Of a stretch of 64,000 nt of DNA, positions 26,601 to 34,202 are shown one piece after another. The translations under genes and the position numbers were made by a program. The DNA is from Bacteroidales bacterium. Its GTDB lineage: Bacteria > Bacteroidota > Bacteroidia > Bacteroidales > UBA932. The stretch covers positions 226,596 to 290,595 of the forward strand of contig JAGBNC010000006.1 in assembly GCA_017634595.1 (NCBI GenBank), read 5' to 3'. Position 1 is the first letter of the stretch; every line of letters begins with the position of its first letter. Under the pieces are notes generated by a model, which ran no database searches, was not told the origin of the DNA, and saw only the letters and a program-made list of their open reading frames with translations.

Positions 26601-27022
26601 AAAGCAGTGAGAGCCCCGGCGCGGTCGGAGCGCATGTTGGAGGTAGTGCTCTCGGCGGACACCACGACCGCTTCGAGGTTAAGGCTCTCCTCCTTGAGCT
26701 CGGCATTGATGACGAAGTTGTCGGAAAGTGCCACATTGACATCTTTGAACACAGCTTCGGTATAGCCGAGACAGGACACGGTGACCACGTAAGGGCCGCC
26801 GGCCATGATATTGTTAACGTAGTAACGTCCGCCGGCATCGGTCACAGCATAATACTGCGAGCCGGTGGGCTGGTGCACGGCCACCACGGCAGCCCCTACC
26901 ACGGGACCGGCGGCGTCCGTAACCTTACCACTCATAGAAGCAGTCGTGACCTGAGCGTGAGCAGTCACGACCAAGAAAATCGCTGCAATCGACAGCAACA
27001 GTGCCTTGAATGATTTTTTCAT
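23603..27022 (-). CDS. Oar-type TonB-dependent receptor
   Basis: A 1139-residue outer-membrane protein: signal peptide ending AHAQ, a carboxypeptidase-regulatory-like domain at about 25-110 (GKVTDAAGPVVGAAVVAVHQ), a plug with YVTVDGAPMNNAFG and GFTGGGINTVTKSGTN, then a long barrel ending in MILSLRYIF. Oar-like proteins are TonB-linked receptors often tied to peptide or macromolecule import. It has a divergent paralogue at 27193-30510 with near-identical N-terminal segments (VVGAAVVAVHQPTGSQYY), pointing to an old duplication. The BACON/OB lipoprotein gene follows in the same operon. Confidence 0.9.
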   Translation of the reverse strand: MKKSFKALLLSIAAIFLVVTAHAQVTTASMSGKVTDAAGPVVGAAVVAVHQPTGSQYYAVTDAGGRYYVNNIMAGGPYVVTVSCLGYTEAVFKDVNVALSDNFVINAELKEESLNLEAVVVSAESTTSNMRSDRAGALTAFDSKQMMKVPTVTRSMNDILKQTPQAFVSGTKTYIGGGSYRDSYVTVDGAPMNNAFGIGSNLPAGGSPISLDALDQIAIAITPYDVRQSGFTGGGINTVTKSGTNDFYATAYGYFRNQDLQGYKVADYDPINKTDSRYMMYGASVGGPIIKNKLFFFVNVEADRSIAPGPTGQLSERTLVDGKLTDVEGKVFTDGKNRIAYPSYLVMDAIGDYLRSEYGYDPGKYLGYSSDTPSLKILARVDWNISKNHKFNLRYNMVNSKNVVPPSTSTTGFGNSGFATTNNQSWYAQYFQNARYYQEQNFSSIAGELNSRFLEGKLNNTFRVAYSHQYEPRSVDGGYFPFVDLVVNSVNGDGKSHIYTTFGYEAFSYGNLRDVSTLTATDELTFNVGKHSLLGGVSFEYDNTKNGFQRMGAGAYVFDFADEQALYDAVIGKTLFNNPQQFAITHGNNASFSQEYPHFNFGQLSFYLQDNYNVSDNFKLTAGVRFEVPFYPSLDFNRNTRVEEAVFAPTVTNPSGKYSTVETPATRLSVSPRIGFNWDVLGNRKLVLRGGTGVFVGRIPFVWIVGQSGDAGVLQTTVVKSGADCPAISNDRNAILKQLYPSGYNAVDAGRNLTSITLMDPKLKNPTTWKSSLALDMVLPGDIKASVEGILKEDIHVVTLTNIGLNPPTSLISTGTPGVSARPYYGNGRYDSQIADAYLINNVSGLGKAGQYYSVTAKLEKNNWHGLSANVSYTYSHAKVIIDGVGDQPGSAWKALVSQRGTNNPELGFASYVMPHRVLGNISYSVDYAKFFGTTVALSYYGGPTSRANCDYVNNVYADGAYNYSLIDIPTAEQLQGWTFKDFTDKNGDVTYSAADQKADFEKFIQQDAYLSKNRGKVAERNGMVGPWVHKFDLKFNQNFYFYTGANKHRNTVQLGVDILNVGNMLNSHWGNVWSINASDGYGNIIPINLTNPADVYTSGATPVFQFQKNGTNILTDTYSRSKSLSSTWEMILSLRYIF

Positions 27023-27066
27023 ATAAAATGATTAAGAATATGTTACATGTGGTTCTTTCACAAGCA

Positions 27067-27074
27067 CAAATATA
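27067..27074 (-). promoter_or_regulatory. -7 box for the minus-strand Oar-type gene
   Basis: TATATTTG on the minus strand fits TAnnTTTG, 44 bp before the ATG at 27022. The -33 element is weak. Confidence 0.55.
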
Positions 27075-27133
27075 CCACATAATTTCCATTGAAAAAAATA
27101 TGTTTTTTCACTTACTTTTTTCTAAAAAGATAG

Positions 27134-27141
27134 TATCTTTG
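27134..27141 (+). promoter_or_regulatory. -7 box for the plus-strand Oar-type gene
   Basis: TATCTTTG lies 51 bp before the ATG at 27193, leaving an AT-rich leader of about 45 nt. Together with the opposite box at 27067-27074 it makes a divergent promoter pair. Confidence 0.6.
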
Positions 27142-27192
27142 CGCCCGGTAAGTAGAAGATATTTTCACTTTATATTTTTCTATTTTTTATTT

Positions 27193-30100
27193 ATGAAGAA
27201 ATTCTTCAAAAACTTTCTGCTTGCAGTCATTACACTGATTGCGGGCACGGTTACCTATGCTCAGGTAACAACTTCCTCCATCGGTGGTCACATCACTGCC
27301 CAGGACGGCAACGTCGTGGGTGCAGCTGTAGTGGCAGTACACCAGCCGACGGGCTCTCAGTACTATTCTATCACCGACGCCAATGGTAACTACCGTATCA
27401 ACGGTATCGCCCCCGGCGGTCCCTACACCGTCAGCGTCGAAATGCTCGGTTACCGCAAGGTCGAGAACCAGAACCTCTACGCCCCCCTGGGCGAGACCCT
27501 GGTGGTAGATGCAGTGCTTGAAGACGAAAACCTGGCCCTCGACGCCCTGGTATTCGTAGCCGATGGCAAAGAATCCAACATGAACATCAACCGTTCCGGT
27601 GCAGGCACCTCCGTGAGCCAGCGCACCATGGAGTCCATGCCGACCATCAGCCGCAGCATGAACGACGTGATGAAGCTCACTCCTCAGGCAGCAGCTACTT
27701 CCAACGGACTCGCAGTGGGCGGCGGTAACTACCGTTCTTCCTACGTGACCGTTGATGGTTCCGCATTCAACAACGCATTCGGTATCGGAGGCAACCTCCC
27801 TGCCGGCGGCACCCCTATTTCCCTCGATGCTCTCGAGCAGATGAGCGTGAATATCACTCCGTTTGACGTACGTCATTCCGGCTTCACCGGCGGCGCTATC
27901 AATGCCGTCACCAAGTCCGGTACCAACGAGTGGCACGCTTCCGCATACAACTACTACACTTCACAGGCCGTCCGCGGCTATAAAGTTGAAGGTAAAGACC
28001 TCAACAAGACCAACTTCCTTGACAACACCACCGGTATCACCGTCGGCGGCCCCATCATCAAGAACAAGTTGTTCTTCTTCGTGAACGCCGAATACACCGC
28101 CGATACAGTGCCCGGCTCCAGCAAAGTAGTCAGCACCGCGTCCGGCAGGGTGGATCCCGCTTTCGTTCCCGATTCCGACGTAGTCCGTCCTACCGAGAGC
28201 TTCATGCAGGAAGTGCTCAAGACTTTGAACGACAAGTATGGCTACAACCCCGGTCGCTATCAGAACTACTCTCTCAGCACCCCTGACTACAAGGTCATGG
28301 CCCGCATTGACTGGAATATCAACTCCAACAACCGCCTGAACCTGCGTTTCAGCCACACCCACAACTTCGGTTCCAACTCTCCTTCGAGCTCGGTCAACCC
28401 TATCAACCCCAACCCCTACGACCGCAACACCTACGGACGTACTTCCACTTACGCTCAGTTCTTCGAGTCCAGCCGCTACTATCAGGAGCAGAACTTCACC
28501 TCCGTGGCTGCTGAACTTAACTCCCGCCTGTTTGACGGCAAGGGCGCCAACATGTTCCGCGTGACCTGGTCACACCAGAACGAGCCCCGCAGCTTCGTGG
28601 GCGGCAACTTCCCTACCGTTGACATCCTCGAGAACTACAAGGACGACAAGGGCAAGGACAACAGGGCCGTGCTCACTTCCTTCGGTCCCGATCCCTTCAC
28701 CTATGGCAACCTCCGCGACGTCCACACCGTGGTAGCTACCGAAGAGCTTTCTTACAATGCCGGCAAGCACAACATCGTAGGCGGTCTGCAGTATGAGTTC
28801 GACAACACCAAGAACGGATTCATGCAGGGCGGTCTGGGTTACTATGTGTACGACAGTTGGGAGTCCTTCCTTGCAGAAGGCAAACCCGTAGCTTTCGCAA
28901 TCACCCACTCCAACCGTGACGACCTCGCACAGGTCTATCCCGCTTTCGACTATCATCAGGCTTCTGCATATATCCAGGACGAGATTGACTTCAGCGACTA
29001 CTTCAAGCTCACCGTCGGTCTCCGTGCCGAGCTTCCTTTCTATCCCACTATCGCAGGCAACGAGAACAAGGAATTCCTCTCACTCGCAGCCGGCAGCAAG
29101 TCCATGAATGGTCTCAGCACCGCCGATATGCCTAAGGCTCGCGTCAACATCAGCCCCCGCTTCGGTTTCAACTGGGACATTCTCCAGAACCGTAAGCTCG
29201 TGCTCCGCGGCGGCAGCGGCCTCTACACCGGACGCATTCCTTTCGTATGGATTGTCTCTGTAGCCGGCAACAGCAACTGCCTGCAGGCCCAGTTCATCGA
29301 TACCGACGGAACCAACCCCAACACTCCTAACTTCCACGCCAACACCGCTGACATCCTCAAGGACATCTACGGCGGCACTTTCAAGGCCCAGGATCTTGCT
29401 GCTCCTACCGGAGCCACCATCATCGACAAGGACCTCCGCATGCCTACCGTATGGAAGAGCTCCCTCGCTCTCGATGCCACCCTGCCCGGCGGAATCAAGG
29501 GTTCCATCGAAGGAATCTTCAACTACGATCTTAACGCTGTTGCAGCAACCCGTCTCGGCTATGTCGAGGACGACGGTATCCAGCTTCCCGGCGAGCCCGG
29601 CAAGCGTGCACACTTCAAGTCCGAGGGCATCAAGAACTCCATGAAGAGCACCGTCTCTCCTTACTACCTGACCAACGTCAACAACGTCCACGGAACATAC
29701 TACTCCATCACCGCAAGCCTCAAGAAGGACTTCAGCAACGGCCTCAGCCTCATGGCTGCATACACCCGCAGTGACTCCAAGTCCATCCAGGAAGGCTACG
29801 GCGACCAGGTATCTTCCCTCTTCGCAGGCGGCAACTACAGCGTCAACGGATCCAACCATCCTGAGCTCGGACACTCCGCATTCGTCACTCCCAACCGTGT
29901 GATCGCCAACATCAGCTACAGGATTCCTGAGGGCAAGCACTTCGCCACCACCCTCGGTCTGTTCTACGAAGGCTTCAACCACTGCTTCGTAGGCAACTAC
30001 TCCTACACCCGCTACTCCTACACCATGGGCGTACGCAGCGGTAAATATGTCAACGACGTCACCGGCGTGGGCGGTTCCCAGAACCTCATGTACATCCCTA

Positions 30101-30510
30101 CCGATGCTGAACTTGACCAGATGACCTTCAAGGATGAGGAGAACAAGGCCGCATTCAAGAGCTTCATCGAGAGCGACAGCTACCTCAGCAGCCACCGCGG
30201 ACAGTACAGCGAGCGTGGTGCAAAGGTCGCTCCTTGGCAGAACCGCATCAACCTCAAGGTTGCCCAGGATTTCATCATCGACATTGCTAACAAGCCCACC
30301 ACCCTCCAGCTCGGCGTCGACATCAACAACGTCGCCAACCTGATCAACTCCAACTGGGGTCTGACCAAGCAGGTGAGCTCCGAGAACATTCTCGAGATCA
30401 GCAAGGCCGATGCAAGCGGCATCTATACCTTCAATGCACCTAAGGTACAGAACTACCGCAGCACCTTCAACACCTGGCAGCTGCTCCTCAGCGCCCGTCT
30501 GTTCTTCTAA
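27193..30510 (+). CDS. Oar-type TonB-dependent receptor, probably highly expressed
   Basis: About 1105 residues from the ATG at 27193 (MKKFFKNFLLAVITLIAG); the frame is open 61 codons further upstream, but that stretch contains the promoter and has no signal peptide. Layout matches its divergent paralogue: regulatory-like domain, plug (YVTVDGSAFNNAFGIGGNLP; GFTGGAINAVTKSGTN) and a barrel ending LLLSARLFF. Codons are strongly biased to C-ending forms (TTC, AAC, GGC, CGC), more than in its neighbours, which suggests high expression. A clear terminator follows the stop. The ligand is unknown. Confidence 0.9.
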   Translation: MKKFFKNFLLAVITLIAGTVTYAQVTTSSIGGHITAQDGNVVGAAVVAVHQPTGSQYYSITDANGNYRINGIAPGGPYTVSVEMLGYRKVENQNLYAPLGETLVVDAVLEDENLALDALVFVADGKESNMNINRSGAGTSVSQRTMESMPTISRSMNDVMKLTPQAAATSNGLAVGGGNYRSSYVTVDGSAFNNAFGIGGNLPAGGTPISLDALEQMSVNITPFDVRHSGFTGGAINAVTKSGTNEWHASAYNYYTSQAVRGYKVEGKDLNKTNFLDNTTGITVGGPIIKNKLFFFVNAEYTADTVPGSSKVVSTASGRVDPAFVPDSDVVRPTESFMQEVLKTLNDKYGYNPGRYQNYSLSTPDYKVMARIDWNINSNNRLNLRFSHTHNFGSNSPSSSVNPINPNPYDRNTYGRTSTYAQFFESSRYYQEQNFTSVAAELNSRLFDGKGANMFRVTWSHQNEPRSFVGGNFPTVDILENYKDDKGKDNRAVLTSFGPDPFTYGNLRDVHTVVATEELSYNAGKHNIVGGLQYEFDNTKNGFMQGGLGYYVYDSWESFLAEGKPVAFAITHSNRDDLAQVYPAFDYHQASAYIQDEIDFSDYFKLTVGLRAELPFYPTIAGNENKEFLSLAAGSKSMNGLSTADMPKARVNISPRFGFNWDILQNRKLVLRGGSGLYTGRIPFVWIVSVAGNSNCLQAQFIDTDGTNPNTPNFHANTADILKDIYGGTFKAQDLAAPTGATIIDKDLRMPTVWKSSLALDATLPGGIKGSIEGIFNYDLNAVAATRLGYVEDDGIQLPGEPGKRAHFKSEGIKNSMKSTVSPYYLTNVNNVHGTYYSITASLKKDFSNGLSLMAAYTRSDSKSIQEGYGDQVSSLFAGGNYSVNGSNHPELGHSAFVTPNRVIANISYRIPEGKHFATTLGLFYEGFNHCFVGNYSYTRYSYTMGVRSGKYVNDVTGVGGSQNLMYIPTDAELDQMTFKDEENKAAFKSFIESDSYLSSHRGQYSERGAKVAPWQNRINLKVAQDFIIDIANKPTTLQLGVDINNVANLINSNWGLTKQVSSENILEISKADASGIYTFNAPKVQNYRSTFNTWQLLLSARLFF

Positions 30511-30530
30511 CAGTTACGGCCAGCATAAAG

Positions 30531-30561
30531 AAGTCCCCCGCATTTGCAGGGGACTTTTTTT
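30531..30561 (+). terminator. Intrinsic terminator after the Oar-type gene
   Basis: AAGTCCCC (30531-30538) pairs with GGGGACTT (30549-30556) around a 10-nt loop and runs into seven Ts. It is 20 nt after the stop at 30510 and separates it from metK. Confidence 0.85.
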
Positions 30562-30566
30562 ATGCC

Positions 30567-30574
30567 TATATTTG
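30567..30574 (+). promoter_or_regulatory. -7 box of the metK transcript
   Basis: TATATTTG fits TAnnTTTG. Transcription from here would start near 30580, just before the SAM-II aptamer, so the leader is essentially the aptamer. Confidence 0.65.
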
Positions 30575-30587
30575 CGGCCGTTAACCT

Positions 30588-30636
30588 GCGAGGAGAGATT
30601 TGAATGCTTGCAACCTCGCTCTAAAAAATGCTAAAA
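30588..30636 (+). promoter_or_regulatory. SAM-II riboswitch (S-adenosylmethionine sensor) in the metK leader
   Basis: Stem P1 is GCGAGG (588-593) with CCTCGC (614-619). The loop carries GATTTG (597-602) and GCTTGCA (606-612), and the 3' side carries TAAAAAA then GCTAAAA (630-636). These blocks and their order match the SAM-II class (GAUUUG, GCUUGCA, GCUAAAA). The last A of GCTAAAA is the A of the metK ATG, so ligand-bound pseudoknot folding would bury the start region and block translation. SAM control of the SAM-making enzyme is feedback. I identify it by eye; a covariance search would settle it. Confidence 0.85.
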
Positions 30637-31880
30637 TGAATTATCTTTTTACATCGGAGTCAGTCTCCGAGGGCCATCCTGACAAAGTGGCCGACCAGAT
30701 TTCAGACGCAATTCTTGATGAATTCCTCTCTCAGGATCCCGATTCCAAAGTAGCCTGTGAGACATTTTGTACCGCAGGGCTTGTGGTAGTGGGCGGAGAG
30801 GTCCGCTCCGATCATGCCTACGTGGACATCCATGATACCGTGCGCAAGGTCATCTCGCGCATAGGATACAACAAGGCCGAATACGGTTTCGATGCCTCCA
30901 GCTGCGGCATAATAAGCACCATTCACGAGCAGAGCGCGGACATCAACCGTGGCGTAGTGCGCTCCACCGAAGACGAGCAGGGCGCCGGCGACCAGGGCAT
31001 GATGTTCGGTTACGCCTGCCGCGACACCGAAGACTACATGCCACTGGCACTCAGCCTCTCGCACGCCATGCTGCGCATCCTTGCCGACATACGTCACAAC
31101 GAGCCGGAGCTGATGCCTTACCTGAGGCCCGATGCCAAGGCCCAGTTCACTGTGGAGTTCTCCTCGCACCACCATCCCGTGCGAGTCCACACCATAGTGC
31201 TGAGTACCCAGCACGACGAGTTCGACACCGAGGAAGCTATGCACGAGAGGATAGAAGCCGACGTACGTAAGATCGTGCTTCCCAGGCTCATAGCTTCGCT
31301 GCCCGAGCGCACAGCGGCTCTCTTCAAGGGCGACTGGATACTGCATGTCAACCCCACCGGCAAGTTCGTCATCGGAGGTCCCGCCGGCGATACCGGCCTG
31401 ACAGGACGTAAAATAATAGTTGATACCTACGGCGGACGCGGCGCCCACGGCGGCGGCGCATTCTCCGGCAAGGACTCATCAAAAGTGGACCGCAGCGCAG
31501 CCTATGCAGCCCGCCACATTGCCAAGAACCTGGTAGCAGCCGGCGTGTGCGACGAATGTCTGGTACAGCTGGCTTATGCCATAGGCGTGGCCGAGCCTGT
31601 CAGTGTCTTCATCGAGACCTATGGCAGCGCCCACGTGGAAGGCGGCGACGGCTACATAGCAGCCAAAGTCAAGGATCTCTTTGACCTGAGGCCCGCGGCC
31701 ATCGTGCGCCGCTTCGGGCTCAAAAACCCCATCTTCTCCCCCACTGCCGCCTACGGTCACGTAGGCCGCAAGCCCTATCGCGCAGTAGTTAAAGTGCAGG
31801 GACAGGAGCGTGAAGTGCAGTTCTTCGGCTGGGAGTTGCTGGACCAAGTGGACAATCTCAAAAAAGCCTTCGGTCTATGA
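30636..31880 (+). CDS. metK: S-adenosylmethionine synthetase
   Basis: About 414 residues from the ATG at 30636, which fits the SAM-II aptamer ending on it; an in-frame upstream start would lie inside the aptamer. It makes SAM from methionine and ATP in the cytoplasm. Signature motifs: YLFTSESVSEGHPDKVADQISDA, the hexapeptide-like GAGDQG(M)MFGYA, and GGGAFSGKD(S/P)(S/T)KVDRSAAY. The C-terminus (EVQFFGWELLDQVDNLKKAF) is longer than in the E. coli enzyme. The stop overlaps the smpB start (ATGA), so the two genes are co-transcribed. Confidence 0.97.
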   Translation: MNYLFTSESVSEGHPDKVADQISDAILDEFLSQDPDSKVACETFCTAGLVVVGGEVRSDHAYVDIHDTVRKVISRIGYNKAEYGFDASSCGIISTIHEQSADINRGVVRSTEDEQGAGDQGMMFGYACRDTEDYMPLALSLSHAMLRILADIRHNEPELMPYLRPDAKAQFTVEFSSHHHPVRVHTIVLSTQHDEFDTEEAMHERIEADVRKIVLPRLIASLPERTAALFKGDWILHVNPTGKFVIGGPAGDTGLTGRKIIVDTYGGRGAHGGGAFSGKDSSKVDRSAAYAARHIAKNLVAAGVCDECLVQLAYAIGVAEPVSVFIETYGSAHVEGGDGYIAAKVKDLFDLRPAAIVRRFGLKNPIFSPTAAYGHVGRKPYRAVVKVQGQEREVQFFGWELLDQVDNLKKAFGL

Positions 31881-32341
31881 GCGGCAGCGCCAAGAAAAAG
31901 AGCCCCCGGGTACAGATAAACAATAAGCGGGCTTCGTTCGACTACGAATTTCTGGAGCAGTACGACGCCGGAATAGTGCTCGTTGGCACCGAGATTAAGT
32001 CGCTGCGGGCCGGAAAGGCATCACTTGCCGACGCCTGGTGCTACTTCTCGGGAGGCGAACTCTACGTGAAGGGGATGAACATCTCCACCTACTTCTGGGC
32101 CTCCAAATGGGGCAGCCACGAGCCGGCGCGCGACCGTAAGCTACTGCTGACCAAGCGCGAACTGCGACACCTGGAGCAGGCCACCAAGACCAAAGGACTC
32201 ACCATAGTGGCTGTCCGCGCATACATTGCCGACAACGGCTACGCCAAGCTTCACATAGCACTTGCCCGGGGCAAGAAGGAATACGACAAGCGCGCCACTA
32301 TCCGCGAAAAAGATATACGGCGGGAGATGGAAAGGGGCTAA
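31877..32341 (+). CDS. smpB: SsrA-binding protein
   Basis: A 154-residue protein that carries tmRNA to stalled ribosomes. Family motifs: VQINNKRASFDYEFLEQYDAGIVLVGTEIKSLRAGKASL, DAWCYFSGGELYVKGMNI and the C-terminal GKKEYDKRATIREKD. The ATG overlaps the metK stop by four bases. The stop overlaps that of the convergent dacB gene by four bases, so no terminator fits between them. Confidence 0.97.
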   Translation: MSGSAKKKSPRVQINNKRASFDYEFLEQYDAGIVLVGTEIKSLRAGKASLADAWCYFSGGELYVKGMNISTYFWASKWGSHEPARDRKLLLTKRELRHLEQATKTKGLTIVAVRAYIADNGYAKLHIALARGKKEYDKRATIREKDIRREMERG

Positions 32342-33855
32342 GGCTCCTGAGCCAGACTCAGAATGATTTCGTCAATGATTGCGGCCACCTTGTAGGTAGG
32401 TCCGGAGACGTTGTTGGTGATTATGGAGAAGACTATTGGCTTGGAGTCGTTTCCGCTGGCGGGAAGTATGTAGCCGCTGAAACTCCGCACACCGTTCATC
32501 GAGCCGCTCTTCATCTTGATCCTCTCTTTAACATCGTCCGGAGCCTTCGGGAGGCGATTCTGCAGCGTGCTTTTGCTGCCCGGACTTGGGAGCGACTCCA
32601 CATATGGTTCCCTCTCGGGACTGAGGTACATTTTGCGAAGGAAACTTACGAAGAAATCAGGGGACACATAGTCTTTGCGCGAAAGCCCGCTGCCGTCAAG
32701 CAGCTGGCAGGCGCCGTCGGTCCTAAGTCCCATGTCTTTCAGCAACTGGTACACGGCACGCTCGGAAAGTTCCCTGTCGGCATGCCCGTACAGGCTCACA
32801 GCAAGCATGTTGAAAAGCGACTCGGCGTAGAAATTGTCACTTTCGTAATTGGTGTCCCTGACTATCTGGGCAACGGTGGGCGACTGCTTCTTCCCTATCG
32901 GAGTGAGGCTTTCAGCATGGGCGGCGGCCGGACCTATGTCCGAGAACAGCAGGTCGGTGCGCACAAGCCCGAGCGGAGACACGTCAGCATAGCGCCCGTG
33001 TACGGCTATACCGTTGTCGCACAGATAATTATAGAAATAGTACGCACAAGTATAGGCCCCGAAGGAGTTGGAGCCCTCCAGTGTATAGGACTTGCGGTCT
33101 GAGGGGAAACTCCCCTGGAACTCACCCACCGGGGCGTATTCGTTGTTCAGATAGTAGATGGAGTTACCGCTGCGGGCAGGCCCCGTGACGGCCATGTTCA
33201 TATAGCTCATCCATGGGGTGTCAGGATAGAGCGGACGCACTGAGGGCGACTTTCCTTCCACCGACGGAGTGACGCAGAAGCGCTGGGCGTTCTCGAAGAA
33301 ATTAAGGCCGGAGGGACCGGCCCCGTAGTTGTAGCCCAGATCTTCAGCCTGCCACGACAATCCTTGTGAAGGCCTTTTGAAGAAACGTGCATCGCCTACA
33401 ATATTGCCTCGGATTTCCTTAATTCCAGCCTCCGTCAGCAAGGTCATCCAGCTGCCGAAAGTCTTAGGAAGCAAGTCGGCGCAGGGAGATCCCGAGCCGG
33501 TGGTAGGATCTCCGCCGCCCAGGATGTACAAGTCTCCTTCCAGCACTCCGTCGGTGATTTTGCCAGAGTAAGCAAGGCTGGTAGAGAAGCGCCAGTCAGG
33601 CCCCAACTGCCTGAGTGCCAGACCCGTGGTAATGAGTTTGACATTTGATGCCGGCACCATCTTAACCCTGCGGTTATATTGAGCCAGGGTGTCCGAGCCC
33701 CTTACCGCGAGCATGCCGAAAACGCCGGAACGCAAAGGCTCTTTCCGTGAATACTCGGAAACAAGCTTCTGCGTCCCTGTATTGCGTGTCGCTGAACGGG
33801 CCGGCGCACAGCACAGCACCGACAGCGCCACAAGTATGGCTACATAGTGCCTCAA
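32338..33855 (-). CDS. dacB: D-alanyl-D-alanine carboxypeptidase/endopeptidase (PBP4 family, S13)
   Basis: A 505-residue periplasmic enzyme trimming peptidoglycan cross-links. Active-site motifs: SxxK in VPASNVKLITTG, SxN in YESDNFYAES and KTG-like KSGSMNGVR near the C-terminus. The only start that keeps the signal peptide (MRHYVAILVALSVLCCAPARS) is a TTG at 33855; it overlaps the previous stop as TTGA, pointing to translational coupling. The 3' end overlaps smpB tail to tail. Confidence 0.92.
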   Translation of the reverse strand: MRHYVAILVALSVLCCAPARSATRNTGTQKLVSEYSRKEPLRSGVFGMLAVRGSDTLAQYNRRVKMVPASNVKLITTGLALRQLGPDWRFSTSLAYSGKITDGVLEGDLYILGGGDPTTGSGSPCADLLPKTFGSWMTLLTEAGIKEIRGNIVGDARFFKRPSQGLSWQAEDLGYNYGAGPSGLNFFENAQRFCVTPSVEGKSPSVRPLYPDTPWMSYMNMAVTGPARSGNSIYYLNNEYAPVGEFQGSFPSDRKSYTLEGSNSFGAYTCAYYFYNYLCDNGIAVHGRYADVSPLGLVRTDLLFSDIGPAAAHAESLTPIGKKQSPTVAQIVRDTNYESDNFYAESLFNMLAVSLYGHADRELSERAVYQLLKDMGLRTDGACQLLDGSGLSRKDYVSPDFFVSFLRKMYLSPEREPYVESLPSPGSKSTLQNRLPKAPDDVKERIKMKSGSMNGVRSFSGYILPASGNDSKPIVFSIITNNVSGPTYKVAAIIDEIILSLAQEP

Positions 33856-34127
33856 GCTTCTTTCTTGACGGCAGCGCTGAGCTTCTCGTACAGAGCGTCC
33901 GTACGCTCCAGAACCTCCTTGCGGAGTGCGTTATAGTACTGGCGGGCAGGGCCTTCCACCTTACCGACCTTGTCACGGAGTTCATTATAGAGATCAACGG
34001 CCTCTTCCATGAGTGCGGAAGCCTGATCCTCAGTTACCTTGGAGTTGACTGCAGCTACAAGTGAGCAATCCTCTATAAAAGCGCTCAGTACGTAGTCAAT
34101 GTCTTTTTTGATGTTACGAAGATTCAT
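33852..34127 (-). CDS. Conserved small helical protein, function unknown
   Basis: A 91-residue, highly charged, all-helical protein with no signal peptide or Cys (NIKKDIDYVLSAFIEDCSL near the start, KEVLERTDALYEKLSAA near the end). It looks like a Bacteroidales conserved small cytoplasmic protein; I do not know a function. It shares an operon with dacB through a TTGA overlap. A -7 box (TATCTTTG) lies 25 bp upstream of its ATG. Confidence 0.75.
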   Translation of the reverse strand: MNLRNIKKDIDYVLSAFIEDCSLVAAVNSKVTEDQASALMEEAVDLYNELRDKVGKVEGPARQYYNALRKEVLERTDALYEKLSAAVKKEA

Positions 34128-34151
34128 ATCTTTTACGAATTAATTCAGATG

Positions 34152-34159
34152 CAAAGATA
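34152..34159 (-). promoter_or_regulatory. -7 box of the small protein/dacB operon
   Basis: TATCTTTG on the minus strand, 24 bp before the ATG at 34127, fits TAnnTTTG. Confidence 0.55.
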
Positions 34160-34202
34160 CAACTTTTTTCAGATTCTTCATCGCTTCGCTCCCCAGTGAA
34201 TT

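Noticed and set aside
27010-27192. N-terminal extension of the Oar-type gene upstream of 27193
   Set aside because: It contains the promoter and an AT-rich leader, and removes the signal peptide from the N-terminus.
29080-30195. 371-codon minus-strand frame inside the plus-strand Oar-type gene
   Set aside because: It is a by-product of the C-ending codon bias of the real gene; the valine/alanine-rich translation resembles no fold.
30702-31448. 248-codon minus-strand frame opposite metK
   Set aside because: MetK is certain on the plus strand and the antisense translation has no family features.
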